Position numbers and translations under genes: made by a program. From Pseudomonadota bacterium (lineage in GTDB: Bacteria; Pseudomonadota; Gammaproteobacteria; Steroidobacterales; Steroidobacteraceae): a DNA stretch of 59,621 bases. How positions within the stretch are numbered: the stretch's first letter is position 1; the number at the start of each line of letters is the position of its first letter. Below the pieces are notes generated by a model that saw only the letters and a list, made by a program, of their open reading frames with translations, was not told where the DNA came from and made no database searches. The stretch lies in assembly GCA_025356815.1 (NCBI GenBank), contig JANXQL010000191.1, positions 1-59,621 on the forward strand. Reading direction: 5' to 3'. Below are positions 37,505-45,379 of this stretch, piece after piece.

Positions 37505-37996
37505 GGGCCCCTACTTGGGTACAGGCGGGGGCCGATGCTGGGAGCTTGTCTACGGGAGGGAGCGTCGCGAAAAATGCGTGGACAGAGCGGGTCGTCGATG
37601 GAGAGTCTTGAGCCATCTTCTAAACGCGGGCGCGCACGGGGTCTTGAGGACCGATCTGAGCGCGCACCCTGCCTGCATTCCTTCATGAGCCCGTTGACCG
37701 GTCGACACCGCGTCCACCCTTAAGGTGGCTTCGTGGCGGGCGGCGAAATAGCCGCGAATCCTAGTCATCGGCCGAACGATGATCCGATCACCCGAGACGG
37801 GGGAACACGGACCAACTAATATGCGGTCGCCGCAACGCACTCCGCCGACCGGACCCGGGCCTTTGCAGGATCCCAAGGGTGGGGACGATTCGAGATGCGA
37901 GAACCGCGCTGAGGCGACGACCCAGAAACGCTTCGCGTTCGCTGGCGTCAGGCGCCTGACGGAACGATAAGCTACCAGACCATTGCCGGTAAATCA
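37505..37996. other. 492-base divergent region between rne and rluC
   Basis: No convincing gene lies here; the short frames present have no recognisable motif. For rne it would supply a leader of over 400 bases if transcription starts near rluC, where the minus strand reads TTGATT, 17 bases, TAGCTT (weak). E. coli rne has a long autoregulatory leader at the same place. Visible structure includes a 16-base perfect palindrome at 37946-37961 and a small hairpin CCACC/GGTGG at 37714-37728. Confidence 0.7.
37946..37961. promoter_or_regulatory. 16-base perfect palindrome upstream of rluC and rne
   Basis: CGTCAGGCGCCTGACG is its own reverse complement. It lies 36-51 bases upstream of the rluC ATG and about 440 bases upstream of rne. 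It could be a dimeric regulator's operator or the first hairpin of the rne leader. The binding protein is unknown. Confidence 0.5.
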
Positions 37997-39016
37997 ATGT
38001 CTTACGACTCGAATCCCGAATCCCCCGCAGCGCCCCCCACCGCGGGCGCCAAGGCCAGCCACGTCAAGGTGCTCGACGACGACGACGGCCAGCGGCTGGA
38101 CAATTGGCTGTTGCGGGCCTTCAAGGGTATTCCACGCTCACGCGTCTACCGGTTGCTGCGCAAGGGCGAGGTGCGGGTCAACGGCAAGCGCGCCAAACCC
38201 GAGCAGCGGGTCGCGGCCGGCGACGACATCCGGCTGCCGCCGGTGCGCCCGGTCGAGGAGGGTGCGCCGGTCATCCGGCGGGCCTCCTCGACGATGGTCG
38301 ACGCCATCGAGTCGGCGATCATCCATTCGGATGACAACCTGCTGGTCATCGCCAAGCCCTCCGGCATGGCGGTGCATGGCGGCAGCGGCCTGAGTCACGG
38401 CGTCATCGAGGCGCTGCGCGCCTCCCGCCCGCAGGAGACCCTCGAACTCGCGCACCGCCTCGACCGGGACACCAGCGGCCTGCTGCTGGTGGCCCGCAAC
38501 CGGACCGCGCTGCGGATCCTGCACGGCCTGCTGCGCAACGGTCAGGTCGACAAGCGCTACCTCGCGCTGGTGAAGGGATCGTGGGATCTAGGCAAGAAGA
38601 CCATCAACGCCCCGCTCGACACGCAGGCCCGCCAGGCGGGCGAGCGGGTCGTGCGGGTGCAGGCGAGCGGCAAGGAGTCCACCACGACCTTCACCCCGGT
38701 GGATTTCTTCGGCGCGCGCGCGACGCTGCTCGAGGCCGATCTCGGGACCGGCCGCACGCATCAGATTCGCGTGCACGCGGCCCACGCCGGCCATCCCGTG
38801 GCCGGTGACGACAAGTACGGCGACCGCGAATACAACGCCCAGATGCAAACCCTCGGCCTCAAGCGCCTGTTCCTCCACGCACAATCGCTGTCGTTCGAGT
38901 GGCCGGGGTCGCTCAAGAACTACTTCTTCAGCCAGCCGCTGCCCGAGGATCTGGCCGCGGTGATCGACCAGCTGAACGCCACCAGAACGAAAAAGGGCAG
39001 GTCGCGCCGCCGATGA
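37997..39016 (+). CDS. rluC: 23S rRNA pseudouridine synthase RluC
   Basis: Forms pseudouridines 955, 2504 and 2580 in 23S rRNA (E. coli numbering). The 339-residue protein has an N-terminal S4 RNA-binding domain (DNWLLRAFKGIPRSRVYRLL, then GEVRVNGKRAKP). The RluA-type catalytic domain follows with Asp156 in LAHRLDRDTSGLLLVARN. Further RluC-like features are LVKGSW, GTGRTHQIRVHAAHAGHPV and GDDKYGDREYN. The divergent rne-rluC arrangement matches E. coli. The stop overlaps the carbonic anhydrase ATG (ATGA at 39013). Confidence 0.95.
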   Translation: MSYDSNPESPAAPPTAGAKASHVKVLDDDDGQRLDNWLLRAFKGIPRSRVYRLLRKGEVRVNGKRAKPEQRVAAGDDIRLPPVRPVEEGAPVIRRASSTMVDAIESAIIHSDDNLLVIAKPSGMAVHGGSGLSHGVIEALRASRPQETLELAHRLDRDTSGLLLVARNRTALRILHGLLRNGQVDKRYLALVKGSWDLGKKTINAPLDTQARQAGERVVRVQASGKESTTTFTPVDFFGARATLLEADLGTGRTHQIRVHAAHAGHPVAGDDKYGDREYNAQMQTLGLKRLFLHAQSLSFEWPGSLKNYFFSQPLPEDLAAVIDQLNATRTKKGRSRRR

Positions 39017-39672
39017 AGACGTTGCCGCACCTTTTCGAGAACAACCGCGCCTGGGCGCAAGCCATCAGCACCCGGGACCCGGATTTCTTCTCGAAGCTGT
39101 CGCGCCAGCAGGCGCCGCAGTACCTGTGGATTGGCTGTTCCGACAGCCGCGTGCCCGCCAACGAGATCGTCGGCCTGCTGCCTGGCGAAATGTTCGTGCA
39201 TCGCAACGTCGCCAACGTCGTCGTGCACACCGACCTCAACTGTCTGTCGGTGATCCAGTACGCGGTCGATGTGTTGAAGATCACCGACATCATGGTGGTG
39301 GGGCACTACGGCTGCGGCGGCGTAATCGCGGCGCTGGAGCAGCGGCCGCTCGGGCTGATCGACAACTGGCTGCGCCACGTCCAGGACGTCATGCGCCGCC
39401 ACGAGACGCTGCTCGGGCCACTGGCGGATCCCGCTTCCCGCTCGCGGCTGCTGTGCGAACTCAACGTCATCGATCAGGTGGCGAACGTCTGTCACACGTC
39501 GATCGTTCAGGAGGCGTGGAACCGTGGTCGGCAGTTGACCGTGCACGGCTGGTGCTATGGCCTCGCCAACGGCCTGCTCAAGGACCTGGAGATGCGGGTC
39601 GGGCCAGAGGACGAACTGGGTGCGGTCTACCGCCGGGCGGTTGACTGCGCCGCTGCGCGCGAGCGGGGTTAG
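39013..39672 (+). CDS. can: Beta-class carbonic anhydrase (Can/YadF type)
   Basis: Zinc enzyme that interconverts CO2 and bicarbonate, supplying bicarbonate for carboxylations. From ATG 39013 the protein has 219 residues. Zinc ligands Cys42 and Asp44 (IGCSDSRVPA), His98 and Cys101 (GHYGCGGV) fall at exactly the residue numbers of E. coli Can. The sequences FVHRNVANVVVHTDLNCLSV and VHGWCYGLANGLLKDL are also diagnostic. The frame is open upstream within rluC, but ATG 39013 matches the family. Its 3' end overlaps the convergent Maf gene by four bases. Confidence 0.95.
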   Translation: MKTLPHLFENNRAWAQAISTRDPDFFSKLSRQQAPQYLWIGCSDSRVPANEIVGLLPGEMFVHRNVANVVVHTDLNCLSVIQYAVDVLKITDIMVVGHYGCGGVIAALEQRPLGLIDNWLRHVQDVMRRHETLLGPLADPASRSRLLCELNVIDQVANVCHTSIVQEAWNRGRQLTVHGWCYGLANGLLKDLEMRVGPEDELGAVYRRAVDCAAARERG

Positions 39673-40262
39673 GCCAGCGCGTCCAGACCGGCGCGCGCCA
39701 GCGCCCCGGACAGCCACACCAGCGGCAGTCCCACCAGCGCGGTCGGGTCACAGGTCTCGATCGCCTCGAACAGCGCGATCCCAAGGCCTTCCGAGCGAAA
39801 GCTGCCCGCGCAGTCCAGCGGCTGGTCCAGCTCGACGTAGCGGGCGATGGCGGCCTCGCTCAGCGGCCGGAACCGTACCCGGGTCTCGTCCCGGTGCAGT
39901 TCCTGGCCAGCGCCCCGCGGGCGGATCACCGCGACGGCGGTGTGGAACGTCACCGTCGTGCCGCTGGCGCGCGCCAGCTGCAGGCGCGCGCGCTCGACGC
40001 TGCCGGGCTTGCCCAGGGCCTCGCCGTCCACGGTCGCCACCTGATCGGAGCCGACCACGACGGCGTCCGGATGGCGGGCGGCGATTGCGGCAGCCTTCGC
40101 CAGGGCGAGCCGCAGGGCGAGGTCCGGCGGCGCCTCACCGGGCTCGGCGGCCTCGTCGACCGAGGGATTCTCGGTCTGAAAGGGCAGGCGCAGGCGTTCG
40201 AGCAGGTCGCGCCGGTAACGGGAGGTCGAGGCCAGGATCAGCGGAGGATTGCGGTGCGGCAT
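39669..40262 (-). CDS. Maf-family nucleotide pyrophosphatase (YceF type)
   Basis: House-cleaning nucleoside triphosphate pyrophosphatase of 197 residues. It begins with LILASTSRYRRDLLERLRLP, the Maf substrate-binding loop, and has AAAIAARHPDAVVVGSDQVA with the catalytic acidic residue. CAGSFRSEGLGIALFE marks the YceF subgroup, which prefers m7GTP in E. coli. It sits beside yceD-rpmF as in E. coli but is oriented away from them. The stop is shared with can (TTAG at 39669-39672). Confidence 0.92.
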   Translation of the reverse strand: MPHRNPPLILASTSRYRRDLLERLRLPFQTENPSVDEAAEPGEAPPDLALRLALAKAAAIAARHPDAVVVGSDQVATVDGEALGKPGSVERARLQLARASGTTVTFHTAVAVIRPRGAGQELHRDETRVRFRPLSEAAIARYVELDQPLDCAGSFRSEGLGIALFEAIETCDPTALVGLPLVWLSGALARAGLDALA

Positions 40263-40325
40263 CGAGCGGATTCCGGAGGCAGTGCATCAACGCTTTCAAA
40301 TCAAAGCGTTGCATGTGAATTTGCT

Positions 40326-40354
40326 TTGACAGGGGACGGGGCGGTCACTATGAT
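40326..40354 (+). promoter_or_regulatory. Near-consensus sigma-70 promoter at the yceD start
   Basis: TTGACA (40326-40331), 17 bases, TATGAT (40349-40354): a perfect -35 and a five-of-six -10 at optimal spacing. The predicted +1 is about 40361, only about four bases before ATG 40365. It must drive yceD-rpmF-plsX-fabH. An in-frame ATG at 40350 lies inside the -10 and cannot be the start from this promoter. Confidence 0.85.
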
Positions 40355-40364
40355 ACGCGCCCCT

Positions 40365-40910
40365 ATGGCGAGGCCCGTCGAAGATCCGCTGGATGTCGGG
40401 CTGCTCGCGGTAGAGCAGGCCACGCTGAACCGCGTCTACGAGGTCACCGGTTTCGAGCGGCTGCGGGACAGTCTGGCGCGGCCGGGCGGTCGCGCGACGG
40501 TCCAGCTGCGGTTCCACCACACTGGCCATTGTCCGGCGGTGGAAGGCGAATTGACGGCGACCGTGTGGCTGGTATGCCAGCGGTGCCTGGCGCAGTTCGA
40601 GACGGTCATAGAATCGTCGGTGCGAGTGGCCTTCGTGGCCAGCGACGCCGAGGCGACGCAGGTGCCGGACGAGTTCGACGCGGTGACGGCCCCCCACGGC
40701 CGTATCCTGCTCGACGAGCTCGTCGAGGATGAGTTGTTGCTGGCGTTGCCGCTCGTGCCCATGCACGCGACGCCCGCGGATTGCGCGCTGCGGATGGCAG
40801 CGCAGGTCGAGGACGACGCCGAGGCCGAAAAGGTCGAGGTGGCGGTGTCCGAGGCGAAAGGCCCGGTGCATCGTCCGTTCGGCGACCTGCGCGACCTGCT
40901 CAAGCGCTGA
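40365..40910 (+). CDS. yceD: YceD/DUF177 protein, 23S rRNA accumulation factor
   Basis: Conserved 181-residue protein linked to 23S rRNA accumulation in bacteria and chloroplasts. It shows the cysteine pair in VWLVCQRCLAQFETVI, DELVEDELLLALPLVPMH with the invariant acidic patch, and the C-terminal motif RPFGDLRDLLKR. ATG 40365 is preferred because the strong promoter at 40326-40354 would start transcription after the alternative ATG 40350. No ribosome site precedes it, so it may be translated from a leaderless mRNA. It lies 33 bases before rpmF, the universal pairing. Confidence 0.92.
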   Translation: MARPVEDPLDVGLLAVEQATLNRVYEVTGFERLRDSLARPGGRATVQLRFHHTGHCPAVEGELTATVWLVCQRCLAQFETVIESSVRVAFVASDAEATQVPDEFDAVTAPHGRILLDELVEDELLLALPLVPMHATPADCALRMAAQVEDDAEAEKVEVAVSEAKGPVHRPFGDLRDLLKR

Positions 40911-40943
40911 TCGAAGAATTTGGAATCCGAGGAGTAAAGACCG

Positions 40944-41135
40944 ATGCCCGTTCAGAAAAGCAGAAAGACGCCGTCCAAGCGCGGCATGCACCGTTCGCAC
41001 GACCACCTGTCGGCGCCCGCGCTGTCGACCGACCCGACCTCCGGTGAGACGCATCTGCGTCACCGCGTCACCCGCGACGGTTACTACCGCGGCAAGAAGG
41101 TGATCGACACGCCGGTTGCCGCCACCGAGGAATAG
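40944..41135 (+). CDS. rpmF: 50S ribosomal protein L32
   Basis: Large-subunit ribosomal protein of 63 residues. It has the usual N-terminus AVQ-like variant [19 protein letters not shown] and a C-terminal [15 protein letters not shown]. The zinc cysteines of some L32 proteins are absent, as in most gammaproteobacteria. AGGAG precedes the ATG. It lies between yceD and plsX, the standard operon linking ribosome and lipid synthesis. Confidence 0.97.
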   Translation: MPVQKSRKTPSKRGMHRSHDHLSAPALSTDPTSGETHLRHRVTRDGYYRGKKVIDTPVAATEE

Positions 41136-41181
41136 GACCCGCGTCGGTACCTACCCGCTGGCGCCTGCGAGCTTGAGTCGC

Positions 41182-42195
41182 TTGCCGTTCAGAGTCTCCA
41201 TCGCCGTCGACGCGATGAGCGGCGATCTGGGGCCCCGGGCCTGTGTGGCCGGGGCCCTTGCCGTTTTGCGGTCCGAGCCCGGGCTCGAGCTGCAACTCGT
41301 CGGCATCCCCGACCAGATAGAACCGCTGCTGGCGCAGCTCACGGCCCGTGAGCGCGAGCGCGTGCGCGTGGTCGCGGCATCGCAGGTCGTCGCGATGGAC
41401 GAATTACCGCGTGACGCGATTCGTCGCAAGAAGGATTCCTCGCTGCGGCGCGCGCTCGACCTCGTCGGCGCAGGGGACGCTGCGGCCTGCGTCAGCGCCG
41501 GCAACACCGGCGCGCTGATGGCGAGCGGCCACTTCGTGCTCGGCATGATCGAGGGCATCGAACGGCCCGCGATCCTCGCGGCGATCCCATCCGAACGCGG
41601 CCAGACGCTGATGCTCGATCTCGGCGCGAACACCAGTGCGACGCCCGAGCAGCTGGTGCAGTTCGCCGTGATGGGTTCGATCGTCGCTGCCGACCTCGAA
41701 GGTGGCGAGCGGCCGCGGGTCGGCCTGCTCAACATCGGCGCCGAAGAGATCAAGGGCCACGAACTGGTCAAGGCCGCGCACCAGCGGCTGCAGGCCACCG
41801 CGCTGAACTACGTCGGCTACGTCGAGGGCAACGACATCTGCGGCGGCGCGGTCGAGGTGGTCGTCACGGACGGCTTCACCGGCAACGTCGCGCTCAAGTC
41901 GATGGAAGGCCTCGCGCGCATGATGGGCGGGGCGATCAGGGGGGAATTCACCGCAAGCCCGTGGCGCAAGCTGTCGGCGCTGCTCGCCGGCGCTGCCCTC
42001 GGCGGACTGAAGCGACGTCTCGACCCGCGGCGCTACAATGGCGCGAGCATGGTCGGGCTCGCGGGTATCGTTATCAAGAGCCACGGCGGTGCCGATGCGG
42101 TGGCGTTCGCGCAGGCGGTGCGTGTCGCGGTACTAGAGGCGCGCAACGACGTTCCGGCGCAGATCGCCGCAGAGCTCAAACGACAGGCAGGCTGA
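41182..42195 (+). CDS. plsX: Phosphate acyltransferase PlsX
   Basis: Converts acyl-ACP to acyl-phosphate, the first step of phospholipid synthesis with PlsY. The protein has the N-terminal signature IAVDAMSGDLGP, SAGNTGALMASG, MLDLGANTSATPEQLVQFA and GNDICGGAVEVVVTDGFTGN. No ATG lies near the family start. I use TTG 41182 (MPFRVSIAVDAM, 337 residues); TTG 41173 and TTG 41116 inside rpmF are alternatives. Codons about 17-26 form a strong GC hairpin at 41230-41257. fabH follows at one base distance. Confidence 0.92.
   Translation: MPFRVSIAVDAMSGDLGPRACVAGALAVLRSEPGLELQLVGIPDQIEPLLAQLTARERERVRVVAASQVVAMDELPRDAIRRKKDSSLRRALDLVGAGDAAACVSAGNTGALMASGHFVLGMIEGIERPAILAAIPSERGQTLMLDLGANTSATPEQLVQFAVMGSIVAADLEGGERPRVGLLNIGAEEIKGHELVKAAHQRLQATALNYVGYVEGNDICGGAVEVVVTDGFTGNVALKSMEGLARMMGGAIRGEFTASPWRKLSALLAGAALGGLKRRLDPRRYNGASMVGLAGIVIKSHGGADAVAFAQAVRVAVLEARNDVPAQIAAELKRQAG
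41230..41257 (+). promoter_or_regulatory. Strong hairpin in the first codons of plsX
   Basis: An 11-pair GC stem with one bulged G (left arm 41230-41241, right arm 41247-41257, loop TGTGT) is followed by TTGCCGTTTT. It resembles an imperfect intrinsic terminator or attenuator located about 50 bases inside plsX, between the highly expressed rpmF and the lipid genes. The T-run is interrupted, so activity is uncertain. Confidence 0.4.
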
Positions 42196-42196
42196 C

Positions 42197-43165
42197 ATGT
42201 ATTCACGGATCGCGGGAACCGGCAGCTACCTCCCGGAGAAGGTCGTCACCAATGCCGACCTCGAAAAGCTGGTCGACACCACCGACGAGTGGATTCGCAG
42301 TCGGACCGGCATCGAGTCCCGCCACGTGTCCGCGCCGCACGAGACGACCTCGTCGATGTCCACGATCGCCGCGCGCCGCGCGATGGAGGCGGCAGGCGTA
42401 GGCCCCGCAGACATCGACTTCGTGATCGTCGGCACGACGACGCCGGATGTCGTGTTCCCGAACGTCGCGACGATCGTGCAGGCGGCTCTGGGCATTCACG
42501 ATACCGCTGCGCTCAGCCTCGAGACCGCCTGCAGCGGCTTCATGTACGCGCTGTCGATCGCCGACAAGTTCATCCGTCTGGGCGAGGCCAAGTGCGCGCT
42601 GGTGATTGGTGCCGAGGCGCTGACCCGGATCCTGGACTGGAACGATCGGACCACCTGCGTGCTGTTCGCCGACGGCGCTGGTGCGGTAGTGCTGAAGGCT
42701 TCCGAGGAGCCCGGCATCCTCACCACGATCATCTCCGCCGACGGCCAGTACCGTGACCTGCTGAGCTACCCGTTCGGCGTCTCCAGCGGCTTTGACCGGC
42801 TGCGCGCCGGCGAGCCTGCGGCGCTGACGATGAAGGGCAACGAGGTCTTCAAGGTCGCCGTCAACAAGCTCTCGCAGCTGGTCGACCAGACGCTCGCCAA
42901 GGCCGGCGTCGACAAGTCCGAGATCGACTGGCTGGTGCCGCACCAGGCGAACCTGCGCATCATCCAGGCGGCTGCGCGCAAGCTCGACATGCCGATGGAG
43001 CGGGTGGTCGTGACCGTCACGCACCACGGCAACACGTCGGCCGCCTCCGTGCCGCTCGCGCTGGACACCGCGGTCCGCGACGGGCGCATCCAGCGCGGCC
43101 AGATGCTGCTCTTGGAGGCCTTCGGCGGCGGCTTCACCTGGGGTTCGGCGCTGCTGCGCTTCTAG
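42197..43165 (+). CDS. fabH: 3-oxoacyl-ACP synthase III
   Basis: Starts each fatty-acid chain by condensing acetyl-CoA with malonyl-ACP. The 322-residue thiolase-fold protein has the triad Cys112 (ETACSGFMYAL), His249 (VPHQANLRII) and Asn279 (THHGNTSAAS). SRTGIESRHV near the start and GGGFTWGSALLRF at the end are standard for FabH. It begins one base after the plsX stop. The usual next genes fabD, fabG and acpP are not here; an L,D-transpeptidase gene follows. Confidence 0.97.
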   Translation: MYSRIAGTGSYLPEKVVTNADLEKLVDTTDEWIRSRTGIESRHVSAPHETTSSMSTIAARRAMEAAGVGPADIDFVIVGTTTPDVVFPNVATIVQAALGIHDTAALSLETACSGFMYALSIADKFIRLGEAKCALVIGAEALTRILDWNDRTTCVLFADGAGAVVLKASEEPGILTTIISADGQYRDLLSYPFGVSSGFDRLRAGEPAALTMKGNEVFKVAVNKLSQLVDQTLAKAGVDKSEIDWLVPHQANLRIIQAAARKLDMPMERVVVTVTHHGNTSAASVPLALDTAVRDGRIQRGQMLLLEAFGGGFTWGSALLRF

Positions 43166-43221
43166 GGGCGGGCGGCATCGGGCCGCGGGTGCGAGTGGCG
43201 CGATACGGGGACAGTGCTGAC

Positions 43222-44196
43222 ATGATCGACCGCAATGCAATCCGCCTGTCGAGGCTGGCACTGATCAGCCTGCTCGCGCTGATGGTCGGTGCGCCAGCAG
43301 GGGCGGCGACCTACGCCCTTTCCGCCGACAGCGACCTGGTCGGCGACTACGCCGAGATCCGCGCGACGCGTGACGACACGCTGATCGATCTCGCGCGACG
43401 CGAGGGACTCGGTTACGAGGAAGTGGTCAACGCCAATCCCGGCGTCGATCCGTGGCTGCCGGGCGAGGGCACCGTCGTGCGCCTGCCGTTGCGGCGCGTG
43501 CTGCCGGACGCGCCGCGCGAGGGCATCGTCGTCAACCTGCCGGAGCATCGCCTCTACTACTACCCGCCGGCGAAACCCGGCGAGGCGAGAGTGGTCGTGA
43601 GCTTTCCGGTCAGTGTCGGCAAGATGGACTGGTCGACGCCGCTCGGACTCACCAAGATCGAGAAGAAGATCAAGGACCCGGCCTGGTATCCGCCGGAGTC
43701 GGTGCGCATGGAACACGCTGCGCGCGGCGATATCCTGCCGAAGATGATCCCACCGGGACCGGACAACCCGATGGGTCTGTTCGCGATGCGGCTCGCGATC
43801 CCCGGCGGTTCCTACCTGATCCACGGCACGAACAAGCCGGCCGGCGTCGGCATGCAGGTCACGCACGGCTGCATGCGGCTCTACCCGGAGCACATCGAGG
43901 AGCTGTTCAAGATGGTCGCGGTCGACACGCCGGTACGGCTCGTCAACCAGCCGCACAAGGTGGGCTGGAGCGACGGACACCTCTACGTCGAGGTGCATCC
44001 GCCCCTCGAGGCGACCAACAGCGCCGTGCTCGCACCGGATCGCTCCTCGCTCGCGCGCCTGGTCGCGATGGCGGTGCGCACGCATCCGGCGGGGCCGGTC
44101 ACCTGGGAACGCGCCGAGAACGCGTTCGAGCAGGCGCAGGGCATTCCGGTGGCGGTCGCCGATGTGCCGAACGCCGGGAGCGGCGGGGCGCTTTGA
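43222..44196 (+). CDS. LysM L,D-transpeptidase (ErfK/YbiS family)
   Basis: Periplasmic cysteine transpeptidase of 324 residues with a signal peptide (about 1-28, ALISLLALMVGAPAGA). A LysM-like segment (DDTLIDLARREGLGYEEVVN, then NPGVDPWLPGEG) precedes a YkuD domain. His201 (IHGTNKP), His215 and the nucleophile Cys217 (THGCMRLYP) form the active site. Relatives in E. coli attach Braun lipoprotein to peptidoglycan, and an Lpp/OprI-like protein with a C-terminal Lys is encoded at 46165-46479. ATG 43222 gives a proper signal peptide; GTG 43189 would add 11 residues. A terminator follows at 44207. Confidence 0.92.
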   Translation: MIDRNAIRLSRLALISLLALMVGAPAGAATYALSADSDLVGDYAEIRATRDDTLIDLARREGLGYEEVVNANPGVDPWLPGEGTVVRLPLRRVLPDAPREGIVVNLPEHRLYYYPPAKPGEARVVVSFPVSVGKMDWSTPLGLTKIEKKIKDPAWYPPESVRMEHAARGDILPKMIPPGPDNPMGLFAMRLAIPGGSYLIHGTNKPAGVGMQVTHGCMRLYPEHIEELFKMVAVDTPVRLVNQPHKVGWSDGHLYVEVHPPLEATNSAVLAPDRSSLARLVAMAVRTHPAGPVTWERAENAFEQAQGIPVAVADVPNAGSGGAL

Positions 44197-44206
44197 TTCG
44201 CGCCCC

Positions 44207-44230
44207 GGCCGCCGCGAGCGGCCTTTGCTT
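44207..44230 (+). terminator. Intrinsic terminator after the L,D-transpeptidase gene
   Basis: GGCCGC (44207-44212), five-base loop, GCGGCC (44218-44223), then TTTGCTT. A perfect six-pair GC stem with a T-rich tail starts 11 bases after the stop codon and would end the yceD-to-transpeptidase transcription unit. Confidence 0.6.
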
Positions 44231-44338
44231 CCCCGATGTGCCGGCCAAGCCCTGCGCTGCGGTCGATGCCATCTGGCGGTAAGCCACCGGACCGTCGCGC
44301 CGAGTGGTCGTGCACGACGGAACGCCGACGGGACGTGA

Positions 44339-45229
44339 TCAGGTCAGGCGCAGGGCCAGCCGTGCCTGCTGTGTTGTGATCTCGCGCCGCAGCGGGCCGA
44401 GCCGCTGCGCCTCGGCCGGATGGGCGTCGGCGTAACGCGCCAAAATCCGCAGCATCGTCGAACAGTCCGTCAACGCGCCCAACGCCTGCTGGAGTCGGCG
44501 TAGCTGGTCGTACTCGCCCGGCGTGGGGGTCAGCCCCAGAGGCGCGACCAGTTCCAGCAGATACCTGCACTGCTTGAGCGCGATGCGGGCGCGGTGGATC
44601 GCGGTCGCCTCTCCGCCGGTTGCGCGCAGGCGTGCCGCGAGCAGGTCATCTTCGGCCTGCTGCACGCAGCGTGAGATCGCGCGCAGGCCGACGGCGCGCG
44701 CACGGCGGTCCAGAAGGCGGGTGCCGGCACGGCGCGCGGCCGCGTTCAGCATCGTCGCCACGCGGCGGGGGTGGGCGTTGGCAAGCGCCCGCTCGGTACG
44801 TTCCCGAGCCCTGCGTTCACGCCGCTTGACCACCCGTCGCAGGTGACGGCCCGCGGCGGTTTGCGGCGCCAGGGTGTTCAGCCGCTGCGCCATGAGCTGC
44901 AGATCGCGCAGGCGACCACAGCGGCGGAACGGCCGCTGCAGGTGCGATTCCAGCCTTTCGTCTGCCGGCGTCGGGTCGATCGCCTGCAACACTTCGCGCA
45001 GCGCCAGGACACGGCGCGTCACGATGCGCAGCTGATGGATAGCGCGGCGGCCCGCACGCCTGCGCGCGGCGCGGACCGCGACCAGATATTCCTCGGCAAC
45101 CTGCGCGCTCAGCGCACGCAGCGCGAGTCGCAATCGCGCGATGGCGTCGGATCGGCGCGCGAGCGCGGCGGGGCGCGCCGTCGCCAGGCGCGAGAGGCGG
45201 GTCGTACGCAGAGTGTCCGCAAGGGTCAT
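44339..45229 (-). CDS. CHAD domain protein
   Basis: All-helical CHAD-domain protein of 296 residues from ATG 45229. The two CHAD halves show the conserved His/Arg helices: RRAIHQLRIVTRRVLALREV and AIHRARIALKQCRYLLELV, with RCGRLRDLQLMAQRL between. CHAD domains bind inorganic polyphosphate through such basic helices. There is no CYTH domain attached and no polyphosphate kinase gene nearby. Arginine content is very high. An ATG at 45349 would add 40 low-complexity residues; neither start has a clear ribosome site. The gene lies downstream of, and on the same strand as, a methyltransferase. Confidence 0.82.
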   Translation of the reverse strand: MTLADTLRTTRLSRLATARPAALARRSDAIARLRLALRALSAQVAEEYLVAVRAARRRAGRRAIHQLRIVTRRVLALREVLQAIDPTPADERLESHLQRPFRRCGRLRDLQLMAQRLNTLAPQTAAGRHLRRVVKRRERRARERTERALANAHPRRVATMLNAAARRAGTRLLDRRARAVGLRAISRCVQQAEDDLLAARLRATGGEATAIHRARIALKQCRYLLELVAPLGLTPTPGEYDQLRRLQQALGALTDCSTMLRILARYADAHPAEAQRLGPLRREITTQQARLALRLT

Positions 45230-45379
45230 TGGCAGGCGCGCCGCAACCGGAGTGCGACTCCTAGGATACGCTCGCGCTGCCTGCCAACGCGGGCGGCGCG
45301 CGGCTGGGACGGCAGCGATAGCCGTGGGCCGAATAGCGGTAAGACCCATGTCGCGGGTGCCGGCGTGTCGGCCATCGTC

